Shown here one piece after another: positions 9,960 through 22,009 of a DNA stretch of 64,000 bases. Position 1 is the stretch's first letter. Every line of letters begins with the position of its first letter. The stretch is taken from the NCBI GenBank assembly GCA_951812925.1, contig OX638368.1, positions 161,620,492 to 161,684,491 of the forward strand, read 5' to 3'. Made by a program: the position numbers and the translations under genes. This DNA is from Calliopum simillimum. Its lineage: Eukaryota > Arthropoda > Insecta > Diptera > Lauxaniidae. The notes beneath the pieces are model-generated. The model was not told the origin of the DNA. It made no database searches and saw only the letters and a program-made list of their open reading frames with translations.

Positions 9960-11894
9960 AAATGTTGACAAGGTTTTTGGAATGCGTGACCTATTAAAAA
10001 GAGCGGCAGACGTCGCTGATTTGGACAACATTGAAGAGGAATACATATTTTGATGTTGTTGTTGTTGTTGATAAGCCTGCATTTGCTGGCGTTGGTGAGC
10101 GACAGCGGATGAGATACCAGCAGCACCAGCACCAGGACGACGACTGTTGCTGCCATTGCCATACGGATTGTAAGAATCGAACAGATATGATTTGTAGGCG
10201 TTGCTCAATTGATTGTTCTGATGCTGATATCTGCTGGATGACATCGCAGAAGTTGATGGACCAGCGGCTTCAAATTCACTCAGCACGGCTGCTGTCCTCG
10301 ATGGCATCGGTGTTTGTTGTTGCTGATAACGCGTATTGCGTCCAGCTGCCAAACGATCGCTAATGCCACCAAATGCCAAAGCGCCAGAGCTGGCCGAGTG
10401 CATTAGACCGCCGACGGCACTTCCTCCACTGCTGGGTTTAGTAGCATACTTCGATATGTCATTGTTATTACGGTCTGAGTGTAGAAAACTACTTGTGTTC
10501 GAGGAAATTGGGACCTTGGAGGTAGTAGCTGTATTTACGTTAGCTGTCTTTGAGGTACTGTTTGATATGTTAGGTTTTGCAGTCGTCGTGGTAGGTTTTG
10601 TTTCGGTACTACTTTGGGAGGAGCTGCTTGTGCCAGAACTACTCTCTGAAGATACACTTTCACAAGGACTAGTTACTTTTTTGGGGTTGGCATTTTCATT
10701 AGCATCAGTTTCGGATGTAGACCCGCTCTTTTCTTCAGTAGCTGCTACTTCTGTATGTTTTTTGCTTGCATCACGAAGTGCTTTGTCTTCTTCTTTAGCG
10801 TTAGCGTCAGCTTTCTTTTTCCTTGCTTCCTCTTGTTGATTATCATACTTTGAAATGCGCTCCTTAAGGTCCTTTCGTTTACGCATGCGTTCCTCAAATT
10901 TTTTTGCTTCAAGATATTGGCTGTCTTCACGAAGCAATGCCAAAATGGCTGCATTATCTGCTGACGAACGATCGTCCGCAAGTATTTCCTGTTCTTCTGC
11001 GTCAAATACCGGCGGTTCTAAAGGTATTTGTTGCAAAGCTAAAATTGGATCTTTATTAAGGCCGCCCCCCTTACGATTGCCGAAACGTCCGGTACCTCGT
11101 GTACGAGAGCCTTCATTGCCAGCCGTACCGTGAATTTCTGGTCCATCTGTGGCTGTGGTTAGGCTTTGACTTGTTTTGTTCCGTCCATACGTACGTGGTC
11201 GACGTGAGCCACCTGCTACCGCCCCGCTAGCATCGTGATCGTAAGCATATGTCTCGTTAGGCTCGTAATGATTCTTATAATTGTCACGCCCTGTCGCACG
11301 AGAACCATCATAATAATTGCTGTAGTCCAAACCGCTGCGTGGCTTGTAGCTCGAAGCGTAATCACCCGCACGCCCATAACGACTTGAAGTAGATGGGTAA
11401 CCGGCCGCACCGCCCGCCATCAATGCAGCATCATAATCACCAGGCGATTTATCATAATGGCGTCCTGATCTATAGTGTCCACCATAGTCCACCGGGTAGT
11501 TTACATCAAGCATCGTCAAATCGGCACGATTTCTCTGAGCAGCGCCGTTGCTGCTAGTTAAGTACCCGCTATCATTGGAGTCAGCCAAATAGTGATTGGT
11601 TTTATTTCTGGTGAGTCTATAAGGTGTACGTTCCTTGCGGTCAGCAGCGCTAAAAGAGCTTGAACCTAGTTTTGTTTTACCAGCAAGGCGCATTTGATTT
11701 GAAGTTGCTGATCTCGCGAGTGGATTGGAATTTTCATCGGGTTCCAAAGTTTTATCACGGTCTTCATCGCGCTTATGCCGTCGTCCAACTCGGTCTAAGA
11801 CATCTGAGTATTTTGACTCAAGCCGAGATATCGTAGAGGCCTTACTGCCGCCCGCAAAAGCTGTGGGCGTTTTGTCTTTATCGATGTCATTTTT
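9960..11894 (-). CDS. Doa: Doa long isoform, alternative N-terminal exon (645 codons, disordered)
   Basis: Exactly 645 codons, phase 0 at both ends: acceptor ctatttag (11896-11895), first codons AAA AAT GAC, donor TTT|gtaagc at 9959. The first part contains RLESKYSDVLDRVGRRHKRD, a charged helix-like segment. It is followed by a Tyr/Gly/Arg-rich region, then LQQIPLEPPVFDAEEQEI and a strongly charged coiled-coil-like stretch rich in KK/EE. The C-terminal third is rich in Ser, Thr and Gln and ends SKSATSAALFNRSRIPKTL. The phase-0 donor can join the common kinase acceptor directly. Low complexity fits a regulatory N-terminal extension. A separate gene is possible but would have no stop codon or 3' end here: the open frame past the donor runs only 9 codons. 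Confidence 0.78.
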
Positions 11895-13654
11895 CTAAAT
11901 AGGACCATACATTTCAGAAAAACGAAATCATTATTTTGTAAAAAAAGCTTTGCATTATAAAAAAAAGTATCAAAGATCATTTTGAATTTCTTCATTTAAA
12001 AATTATTTTGAAGATCCCTGCTCTGACTTGCATTTCATTTTGAGTTGTTTCTTTGCACCTAAGAAATTCAACTATAAAACAATATAAATGTAAATGGATT
12101 GCTAAAAAATAAAATAACAAAGAGATATAATCAGAATTTTCGATCAAAAACTTCGCACTTATAAAACAAAATTATTTTGCTGCCAAAACATCGTCTATCT
12201 ATATTTGCTACATGTGCGTATTCATTGGACGCGTTCGTGAAACGACCTTGAAAAAAATAAAAAAAAATCACCAAATACAACACAAAGCTTTTTTATAGCC
12301 ATAAAGTAAGCGGCGGCAAATACAAGAGAATTGTGGAAAAGTGAAACAACCATTTCAACTTAATAGATTCACGCGTATTAAACGATATACAGGAGGGTGG
12401 GAATCGGTAGAACACCGGAGAATGTAAGATTCCTGGGAATATTCTGAACCACTTTTCTTAGTTCCATTTTTCAAAATTCGCAAAACGAACGGAGATATAG
12501 CCATCGGAAAATCGGTTTATGAAAACCGTTATAAGTTCGGAACCCCTTAATGGATTTTAATAATATTGATGTCATATGAAAGGTATTGGCTACAAAATCG
12601 AAACAAAAAAGTTTCAATCCTAATTATTATACCGGTTTTCATAAAGCTATATCCCGATCTTCGAGCGTTCTTTTTGCAAACTTCGAAAAATGGAACTAAG
12701 AGAATTTGCTCGGAATAACCCCAGGAATCTTACATTTTCCGGGGTTCTACCGATTGCCGCCCACCCTGTATGTCCACTTTTTTTCGGTAGAACAGGAGTC
12801 GACGTGCACTGAATATTTTCTCCAATCGCATTCGGTAGATCAGAAACTTTTCTCAACTTGTCTTAAAAAAATAAACACGAAACAAAAGAAAAACCAAAAT
12901 TAAATCTTATTTTTTTTTTCAGTGTTTCATCGCAAGCTTCCGGGTCGCGTCAAAACAAAGAAGCAAAAAAATTTTATAAAATCGGTGAGAAACTCACAAA
13001 TAAATATATATATTTTTTGTTTTATTATTTTGTTGTTTTGTTTATTGTTCGGTTTTGTGTTAAGAGCTTTAATCCCACATGGAATTTGCAACCTTTAATC
13101 CAAATCTGGCATTGAATTTATACAACTCTACAAACTTCAAGAAAGCAATTTTTCTTCAGTAACTTTCATTCCGATCGTGTAAAGTGCCAAAAATTACTGA
13201 CCATACGAAAAACTTGTATTTTTGTCACTAAAAAGGAGTTAAATAATATCTAGAAGTCATGGAGGTGAAGGAAAAATTTTACGGAGGTTAGTTAAGGAAA
13301 GTGTTTGGTCTATCGAAACGACACTTTCCGTGTACCAAAAATGAGTGGCATTGTTAAGTTACTTAAATGCGGACAACTAATTGTTGAATAAGCAAAACTA
13401 AACCTAACCGCTTAGGGTTTTCTTAAAATTGCCTCAAATTAAAACTAATTTTCATACTAAAATATTTTCCGAAGTATTGGTATTTCTACCATCAATATTA
13501 TAAAAAACACCTAAATGAATCATGATACAAAAATATCAATAAATAAATTGGAATACAGAAAGCTAAAAATAATAAACTTCAAGAGAGAGCTTTTCCAAAA
13601 ATGATCTTTGATATAGTTTTTTTCTTCTCTGCTTGAGATTATTCCAATACTAAC
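11895..13654 (-). other. Intron with TA-flanked MITE
   Basis: Intron of 1,760 nt inside the long-isoform unit, holding the 379-bp MITE at 12390-12768. The remainder is AT-rich with nothing recognised. Confidence 0.6.
12390..12768. mobile_element. TA-flanked MITE, 379 bp
   Basis: The ends CAGGAGGGTGGGAATCGG and its inverted counterpart (12750-12768) are followed inward by matching arms containing ATGTAAGATTCCTGGG. TA flanks both sides (12388-12389 and 12769-12770). The end sequence is related to, but distinct from, that of the element at 1312-2117. Confidence 0.75.
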
Positions 13655-13964
13655 ATCATCACTGCGTTTTCCAAAGGTGCGCATCAAAGGTTTATAATAA
13701 GAGCTAACGGGGCTTAAATTTGAACGTAACCGATCTAGTGCAGATACTGCAGTAGTCGAACTTTTTTGATAACGTCCCATGCCATAACCACTCGATGGGT
13801 TGTAACGCCTATGACGATCGCTCATCGAAGCGACTTTATCGTCGATGCCGTTAAGTGAAGAATTATTATTTTTGTCTTTTGCTGAGGGAGTTTGCTGGTC
13901 GTCGACGTTTGTTGGAGTTTTGCTGCTGGTTCTACGTTCCCTAGTTTGTGGACTTTTGATTTCA
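13655..13964 (-). CDS. Doa: Doa long isoform, second coding exon
   Basis: Begins with one base completing an Arg codon after the acceptor ctgcag, then 103 codons to a phase-0 donor (GAT|gttagt at 13654). It encodes EIKSPQTRERRTSSKTPTNV, a polar linker, MSDRHRRYNPSSGYGMGRY, and then VSALDRLRSNLSPVSSYYKP and LMRTFGKRSDD. Phase agreement with 20414-20811 (ends with two bases) and 9960-11894 (starts phase 0) ties the three exons into one reading frame of 881 codons. An alternative start at the internal ATG (13825) is conceivable. Confidence 0.75.
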
Positions 13965-14929
13965 CTGCAGATAAAAACGATTTTTAATTCGTAAGAAATT
14001 TAATTAAATTTCACAACCATATATATTTAAATCACAGCACTTGCACTCATCACTTTGATATGTATCTATAATATACTTTTCATTTTATTATATTTTTTTT
14101 TGCGATATATACTACATATACTATATTTTCTATAAAATTTTTCTATTATTTTTTGCGCATAGCGCGCTTATTTTGATTTTCTTGATTTCCGCCCGAACAA
14201 AGTGGCCGTCGAAATAACAAAATTTTACTGATCGTCGCAACGCAGTGAACAAATAATTTTCCTACAAGAATACAAAAATTTTAAATAAAGAAAAATAATG
14301 TGAAAATGTGTGAAATTTTGCCTTCTGTTGAGCATAGCTATGGGATATTTGTGCAACCCGACAAGGTGATGGTGGGATGACATACGGAATTGAGGCAAAA
14401 AGATACAACGAATCGATAGAGAGTGTGTTTTAAAAAAGAGCTCCGTACTTTTGACATATTTGTACGGGGGCGGTCGTTTATTTTCGAAAAAAAAAAAAAA
14501 AATAATAAAATTTTTTTTTTTTAAAGTAGAATTTTTTCTGAAAACGTAGAAACAATAAAAAAATAAAACCGTGCAACAAAGGTAAATTGTAATTATATTA
14601 AATAATATAATAAGCCAAGACTGTGCTCAACTTTTTTGTATTTTCTTTTCTTTGTGCACCTGCATATGTGTGCGTATTTACATTGAACTACTTTGAGTAT
14701 TTATTTGATATGCTCTCATAGTGGATGTCGTTGTTTTGTATTTTTGCGATCGGGATGTGAAGTCTGAAATATTTAGTTTGCGATACTTATAAATGCTGTA
14801 TACAATGCTCGAGATAGCATCAGTCCTCGTCGAATAACAGGTGACGAACAAAAACGTTACCAACATCAACATTGACAGTTGGGGAATTGGTGTCTTCTAC
14901 TTCCTTCTAAAATATGTCTCAGTATAAGC

Positions 14930-15241
14930 CAAGGGTGTGAGCGCAAGTGAAAAAAAGTGAGCCAACTTTGGGGTCGTCTACAACAAACACAATATTTCAA
15001 TATTTACCAAATTTCTCAGAACTACAACACCCATGAAAAATTGTTTTTGTTGTTTTTCTACGCAACCAACTGATAATTCATACTTCGCTTCAAATTTGTG
15101 TTTGATTCTTACGTGTATGAAAAAAAAAACAATTTTTCCGAGAAATTTGGAAAATATTGAAATATTGTGTTTGTTGTAGACTAGCCAAAATTCTACGCTG
15201 ACTGCGCTTGGCACGGTGGTTTTGAAACGCTGACACCCTTG
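14930..15241. mobile_element. hAT-like MITE, 312 bp, perfect 8-bp target duplication
   Basis: Terminal inverted repeats begin CAAGGGTGT(G/C)AGCG. The inner arms share CTACAACAAACACAATATTT and its complement. The identical octamer GTATAAGC flanks both ends (14922-14929 and 15242-15249), a textbook hAT-type target-site duplication. No coding capacity. Confidence 0.88.
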
Positions 15242-16210
15242 GTATAAGCCTTGAAAAAGTCACAAAAAAAGTTATTGTTGCAGCAAAATTCAAAAAAAAA
15301 ACTTTTTAACTTAAAATTTCTAACAAAATAGCTATAAGTTAAAGGTCGAACACAAAAAAAAAAAATTTTATGTTATTTTTTCGGGTTAGTTTTTATTTTT
15401 AAATTTTGTTTTTTAGGAGGTTTAACTAACCAATTATTTCCAATTGTAAATTAAAACATTCAAATACAATTTTTAGCCGACGTTTCGTCAATAGAATTTT
15501 GACATCTTCATATTTTTTCACGATCTGGAATGCAAGGAACTTTTCGATTACTACTTTATGCATTGCACAGATTAAATGGAAAATAAGCTAGCAAATTAAA
15601 AAAAAAAATAGGGTAAGGAAAGGTTATATGGACCACACATGATCAAACTTTACGACAATACAAAAACAGCTGTATTAATGATCTTCTTCAGATTGAGAAT
15701 CTAGTTGCAGTTTTCATTATGAGTTTGATACTGATGATGTATACTGTACTACTCTTTACTCAGAAGATCCCCGTGGCGAGGTTTGGGTTGAATTTGTCAC
15801 CTGGCATTCTTGGAGTCATGAAGTGCGCCGGATGTGAAAGTCACATTTTTATAAGCAACTACCGTATGGGGCAATATGGACTAAATGGTCAATGTAACAA
15901 TCTACTTTTTTTTCCCATTCATGTTGAGTATTTTTAGTTTATAAATTTTTTTTCTTTATACTAATGAGATATTTATCTAAATGGTGTTCCATTTTTACCA
16001 CCCTTACCCTAATAATTTTTATTGTAGAATTTTTTGGCAAATGGTCAATAAAAACTGGATCAAAAACCTCAAATTCAGGAAGTTTATTAATACATACCCG
16101 TATTTATATATACGTACGTAAGAATCATAAAAAAATTAATCTTTCCTTATCCACTTTTCGAGGAAGATATGCATATGAAAAGATTTTTTTTGTTAAAAAT
16201 TTCCTGCCGC

Positions 16211-17325
16211 TATATAAAGGGTGTTTTTTTTAGAGGTATAGAACTTCGAATTGAAATAAAACACAAGAAAATCGTTTTAATGTCCATCAATTTGGCTTTA
16301 TTGGAAGGATAATTTTATGCCATTAATGTTTAAATATGATTTCGGCATGATCACACGATCTTGGTGGCCAATTGACAGGTCCATTCCGCGAAATTATGCG
16401 CTCATCGAATGTTTCCTTCAATAAATCTATTGTGACGTGCGCTGTGTGGCATGTAGCGCCGTCTTGTTGGAACCACAACTCATCCACATTCATGCCATCC
16501 AATTCGGGAACAAAATAGTCGGTTATCATGGCTCTATACCGGTCTCCATTAACGGTAACTGACTCTCCAGCATTATTTCGGAAGAAGTATGGCCCAATGA
16601 CTCCAGCCCATAGAGCACACCAAACAGTCAGTTTTTGTGGATGTAATGGCGTCTCAAGGGTCTCATGTGGATTCTCTTCACTAAAAATGCGGCAATTTTG
16701 CTTGTTGACGTAGCCATTCAACCAAAAATGAGCCTCACTCTGAACAAAATTTTGCGATGAAAATCAGCATCGAGATCAATCTCATTTTCGGCCCATACAC
16801 CAAAATCACGACGCATTGCATGGTCTCGCGGCTTTAATTCTTGCACAAGCTGGATCTTGTAAGGTCGCAAGCCAAGATCTTTGCGCAAAATCTTCCATAA
16901 AGTTGATGGACAATTGCTGTGCACGGTGGCGAATCGATTCATTCGGGTCCTCTTCAACATTTTGCTCTACAGCGGCAATTGTTTCTTCGGTGCGCACTGT
17001 TCGACATCTCTGCGGATGCGTATTATCACATAGAGTAAACGTAGTGCGAAAACGATCCATGGTTAACCGAATTAATTGCTCTGATGGACGATTATGTCGA
17101 CCATAAAATGGACGGAGCTTGCGGTAAACTTCGCGAACTGAACCATTATTTTCGAAATAAATTTGCACGATTTGCAAGCGTTGTTCTTTTGTCAACCTGT
17201 TCATGATGAAATCGCAAACCAAACTGAACATAAATGACATTAGAGTTGCCAGATTTGACCACAAAATGCCAGTTTTATCTCTATTCGAAAAACAAACCTC
17301 TAAAAAAAAAACACCCTTTATATAG
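16211..17325 (-). mobile_element. Tc1/mariner-superfamily element with broken transposase
   Basis: Inverted ends of about 27 bp (TATATAAAGGGTGTTTTTTT...) bound a 1.1-kb element. The minus strand encodes transposase pieces starting MNRLTKEQRLQIVQIYFENN at 17204 (helix-turn-helix end) and continuing through CRTVRTEETIAAVEQN. A change of frame near 16.85-16.96 kb and another near 16.72 kb interrupt it. The block ending DELWFQQDGATCHTA holds the second catalytic Asp. After NGPVNWPPRSCD the sequence jumps to the C-terminal tail, so the region expected to hold the third acidic residue is missing. This is a dead, internally deleted copy. Confidence 0.88.
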
Positions 17326-18183
17326 GAATTTTTTGCACAAAATTTTTGGCTACACAAGCAATGAATGGAATTTTACAATTTTCACATGAGCTAATTTGTA
17401 TGGTACATTGCCAATAAATAAGGAATAAATTTCAAATTTTATTTTATATAAAAATTTTTATCTTTCTTTCTTCAGGTGGCAAACAAGCCTTTTGGCTTGA
17501 ATTTTCGTGGTGGCGTAGTGGTGTCAAACAACTTTTTACTCTTGGAGGACAAAGAGGAACATTGTATTAAAACTCCAAGATTGCTCATTCTTGCTCAGTT
17601 CTTGAGGGGCAGGCCATGAACCTCGTGACGCTATGGAGTGCTTAAGTCGGACGATTTTGAGATCTAATTGATCACTTTCCTTTTATAACCAGTCACAATT
17701 TAGGGCTCATAAGAGACTTTAGCCCCCATAGCCTACCCCCTCGATATGCCACTGGTCATGTTCTCTATATGGACTTGTCTCTACCTAATTAGTCATATTT
17801 GTTTTCTTTTATTTTTATTAAAATTGTTTTTGTAAAAGCTTCTGATAGCACTACATTAAAACTTGAAAAATCTTTGGATTGCGCTTGTAATTTAACAAAC
17901 AAGATATCTTATTGAAAAAAAAAAAAATTATAATAATTATTTTGTGGTAAATTTACAAGAAAAAATAAACAAATGGAGTAGGTAATTATTAGCTACCATC
18001 CAAGCATGTGTTAAATGTCATTGGAATAATTATGCACTTCTTGCATGGTTCAAGATGCAATCAAAATTCTTTAGATATTATTACTTCAAGAGTTTAAAAA
18101 CTTATAAACTTAAATTATTTTTAATGGTAAAACATAAGCAAAATCTTTTGCTGCATTTATCATAACATATGTACGTACATATA

Positions 18184-19099
18184 TACAGTCTGTTAAATAA
18201 GAGCGTGGTCATTGTTGTGAGAAAATGAAAATACCCATTGCGAAAATTCTTTTTAATATTGATTTATTTGATCGAAAACTTCAATGCAAATACATTAATA
18301 GCAGGTCCAATCACCCCCAGCATCAATTATAGCTTGACATCTTCGCGACATACTTTGAACAAGATTTTGCGCATACTCTTCTGAAAACGACCTCCAAATT
18401 TTGTGAATGCGTCGAACCAGCTGTTTCAAGTTGCAGGGTCCAGGGTCCAGGCATGCCTGATGATAGGAAAGGCCCAAAAAGAGGATTCATCAGTGAAGAT
18501 AACGTTGCCCCAGTCACGATCCAAATTGTCTTTGGCCCATTCAAGACGTTTTTGGACATGTTTTTCACTGAGCATCGGTTTTTGCAAAGTACTTCGGTAT
18601 TTCACACTATTTGCAATCAAATGATTACGAATAGTTCCGTGGGAGATATTCAAACCTTTTTGGGACAATTTCGAAGCACCTTCACGCAAAGTTAATGTTG
18701 GATTTTTCGAAAATAGAGCACAGATCAGTTTTTCCTGTTTTTCCGTCACTACACCGACAGACCCGCGATTTGGAAAGTCATCGACATTTTTTACTTCTTT
18801 GAAGCGATTCACCCACTTACTCACAAACTGTTTCGACTTTTGCATATACTTCGCAGCCGCCGCTTGGGTTATTTTGGAACCTTTGGAGTGCAAACACTAA
18901 AAAACGGCTTCAAAGCGCGACGCGTACGCGGTACTCATTTTGGAAAAATGCTGAGAACGCATTGAAAACAGTGGTCAGCTGATTCACTTTCACGAAGCAT
19001 GAAGTACAATACTGCCCTCTGTGTGAGAAAAAAAAATTACAGCATTATACTTTACCGATCGCGAGTAATCGTGACCACGCTCTTATTTAACAGACTGTA
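18184..19099 (-). mobile_element. Tc1-like element, internally deleted
   Basis: Inverted ends CAGTCTGTTAAATAAGAGCG extend about 27 bp and are flanked by TA on both sides. The minus strand shows a transposase starting with ATG near 18938 (MSTAYASRFEAVF) that hits an in-frame TAG at once, then a bipartite DNA-binding region (QAAAAKYMQKSKQFVSKWV) and the first catalytic block DWGNVIFTDESSF. Sequence then jumps to the C-terminal tail (RRCQAIIDAGGDW), so the second and third catalytic residues are deleted. It is non-autonomous. Confidence 0.88.
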
Positions 19100-20413
19100 A
19101 ATTGTACAAAATTAAATTAAAACCGTTTCCGCATTTTTATTTCATCACTAAATGGAAGCAACGAACATCTATCTATGCAAGCAACTGAATTCTACTTCCT
19201 AATTCAGCGACACTCGACTACTCGTAGTCGAGCAAGATCAGACCGACTGTCGATCGAATGCTTGACAAGGTAACAAGGTTCAAAGTAGGTGTTTGTGCAG
19301 CGGGAATAATTTTAGACAAAATTTCGGACTAAAATAAATAAATGAAATTATTTTCAATAAGCAGCGTCTTGGCCTTGTTAGCATTGAACAACAATGAAAT
19401 TCGTTTGAGTAGCAAATCAGAGCAGACTCATAAAAAATTACTATTGTGGTGAGAGAGAGTGGGGAAAACTGCAATTTGTTTAATAAAACCTTGAACTCAA
19501 AAAAGTGATCTCACGCTGAGTTTTGATGTGAAAGCAAGAGATTAACACAGCCACAAAAAAAATTAAAAATTTAGTCAAAATTAATTGTGAAAAACTTTAA
19601 TTACTCGCGAAGAAATTTTTTAAAAATTACGCACTTCACTAAAAAAAAAAAACAAATTTTTAACGTATGTACAGTAGGGTGTCTCTTATTTACCAAACTT
19701 TTAATATTTATGAAAGCACAAGCTAATGGATTCAAATAACTATCTTAACCCTTTCGACCCGGGAAAAAACTGTGGGGTACACAATATTTGTGATAGGTTA
19801 ATCTTTTAAACTAAATTTAAGTAAAATGTTTGACAGTCTCTAAATTAAAATTTTCACCGCCATAGGCGCTTTCGGTCTATACTCCCAACAGATGTTTTCG
19901 ATTTGAATTTTTGGGATGCAATGTCCTTGGAGTGGTTATAAGAAAAACAGTAGCTACTAAAAATTGCATTAATTTCATTAATTCATTCAATTTAAGTGAA
20001 GTTAAAATTTTGAACTACTTAAGTGCCGTTAATAATAGTTAAGATTCTTAATGCGGTTCCTAGCTTACACTGGAAAATGCATCGTAAAAATTTACGTAAC
20101 TATGGGGAACACGCATACTAGAAGGAAAGAAAGAAAATGTAGACCACATGAAATCAAGAAAATCAAACACACGCACCTTTAGGGTAAACTGAAAATACAA
20201 AAAATGTCGGCCGGCTGATAAAAAGATTAGGGTACGTTGGTGCTGTGATTTTATTTAATTTATTTTTTTTTTTTTTTCTAATTATTGGTTGGATTTTAGA
20301 CCGCAACCGTATATAAAAGCAAAAAAAAAAAAAAAAGAATTTTTTTGACCGAGTTTTTCTCGATGATAGGTTTTGTATTAATTTTTTTGCAATTTATTTT
20401 TATTTTTGCGTAC

Positions 20414-20811
20414 CGAACACGCTTTTGCTGTTGTTGATGTTCATCCGTTCGCTCGGTCGGATTGCGCCGAAACCGCTGTAACAGACTATTGCAACTGTCG
20501 CTCAACAACTGCGTGACACTTGCTGCTGTAGCGCTGCGCATATAGCGATGGCGAGTACGCGGCTGCTGTTGTTGATTTGTCGCTGTCGCTTTCACTGTTG
20601 ACGTTTCTGTTGTCGTTGAACTGCTGTTGCCTTTACTTTTTGCGGATGGATCCTCAAATGTTTGCGTTTTTGGCTCTGTTGGTGTTTTCCGTATTGTTGT
20701 AGAATTTTCAACAACAGCAATATCGCCAATATCTGTCGTTGACATTTTGCAATCTTTTGGTTTTCTATCACTTTTTTCGCGCTGAAAACGATTCAAAAAT
20801 GTTGTTGCCAT
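20414..20811 (-). CDS. Doa: Doa long isoform, first coding exon
   Basis: The open frame starts at ATG 20811-20809 (MATTFLNRFQREKSDRKPKD). The upstream extension relies on a TTG and is rejected. The exon continues as a polar, Thr/Ser-rich sequence, then HRYMRSATAASVTQLLSDS and CNSLLQRFRRNPTERTDEHQ, to the donor CG|gtacgc at 20413. The two bases left over combine with the single base opening the exon at 13964 to make Arg. With 13655-13964 and 9960-11894 plus the kinase block it gives a 1,255-residue protein, roughly 138 kDa. That is close to a DOA isoform size reported in Drosophila (from memory). Confidence 0.72.
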
Positions 20812-22009
20812 TGCCAATTTATTTATTTTTTTTTTTTCCAAATGTTGTTAATAAAATTTTCTCAAATTTCTATTTCAAAATTTATTTGTATTTCACTTGC
20901 GGTGATTTTTTTTCGTTTGTTGAAAAACAATTTCAAACAATTTGGCTTATTTCCATGTTGCCATTTGGGAAACTGTCTGGAAATACCACTTTATTTACGA
21001 AAACATATTATTTATAAGCATCATCCTAAATTTTTTATTTCTATTTTTTCACGTTAAGACTGGTAATTTATCATTGATGACATTATTTTTAAATGTATTT
21101 TCAAAAGCATTTTTTTTCAAAATTCGAGAACACCTTTTTGTATTATCCCATTGTTTGTTTTTCTTTTATTCGAATTTTTTTAATACATATTTTTTATTTG
21201 TTTGTTTTAGCATTTGTACACAACAGTAGAAAAAAATTATAGAATCCTTCTAGAGCTAATATAAACAGTTATGCTCGGCACACCCTACGAAATAATTGAT
21301 TTTTTGAATGAATAATGATTTTTCGAAATAAGTACATGTACCTATAAAAATTTTGATCGAAAGAAAGGCAACAAAACCAATTTTGTTTTTCTTTTCTCTA
21401 TTAATGCATATAAACAGTTTCCTTATAATTTGCACAAATGTGTCTTAAGGATTCAAACATAATGTATTGCAGTTTTTACCGTTTGAAGATAAGATAGAAA
21501 AACAAAAACTCGAAATTCCTGTAGGAATACATCATTTTTGAAAAATTAAACCTAAAATTAGATACGAATTGACAACGGCAGTACTCAATAGTATGACACA
21601 AGATCGGTTGCTTACTCAACTTTTATTAAAAGTGGAATACATCGCCTTTGAATATACACGACACAAATGAACTCATATTTATAAGTCATTTTTCTTTTAA
21701 CAAATTTCTAGAGATACCAAACTAGGTATGAAGAACATACTTGATCAATCATTTTATGCACATAAAAATGTTTTTAATTTTACAACCCCATTTTATTAAA
21801 ATCTTAGCATCAATACAATTAATCTTAAGCAAAACCAATAAATTAATAATTTAAAAATCTACTTAGTTTTACAAAAGGAAGGTTAAAAATCAGACAATTG
21901 TGGGTTTACAAAAGCTTCATATGTGATGATTTGAATTTTAGTTAACTTGATTTGAATTAAGACCCTTGAATTTTCAACCATCATTATATTACTGCATAAA
22001 GTCGAATAA

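Larger units (their letters stand above)
13965..20413 (-). other. 6.4-kb intron carrying three transposons
   Basis: Intron between the first two exons of the long-isoform unit. It contains a hAT-like MITE (14930-15241), a mariner-superfamily copy (16211-17325) and a Tc1-like copy (18184-19099). Around 14150-14240 is a short GC-richer patch. The rest is AT-rich non-coding DNA. A small perfect hairpin (CGACTAC, two-base loop, GTAGTCG) sits near 19214-19230. Confidence 0.6.

Noticed and set aside
10336..10839. 167-codon plus-strand open frame
   Set aside because: Antisense shadow of the 645-codon Doa exon; its hydrophobic Val/Leu bias arises from Gln/Ser/Lys codons on the other strand.
20812..20841. 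Upstream start for the 20-kb exon
   Set aside because: Depends on a TTG codon; the ATG at 20811 is the first proper start.
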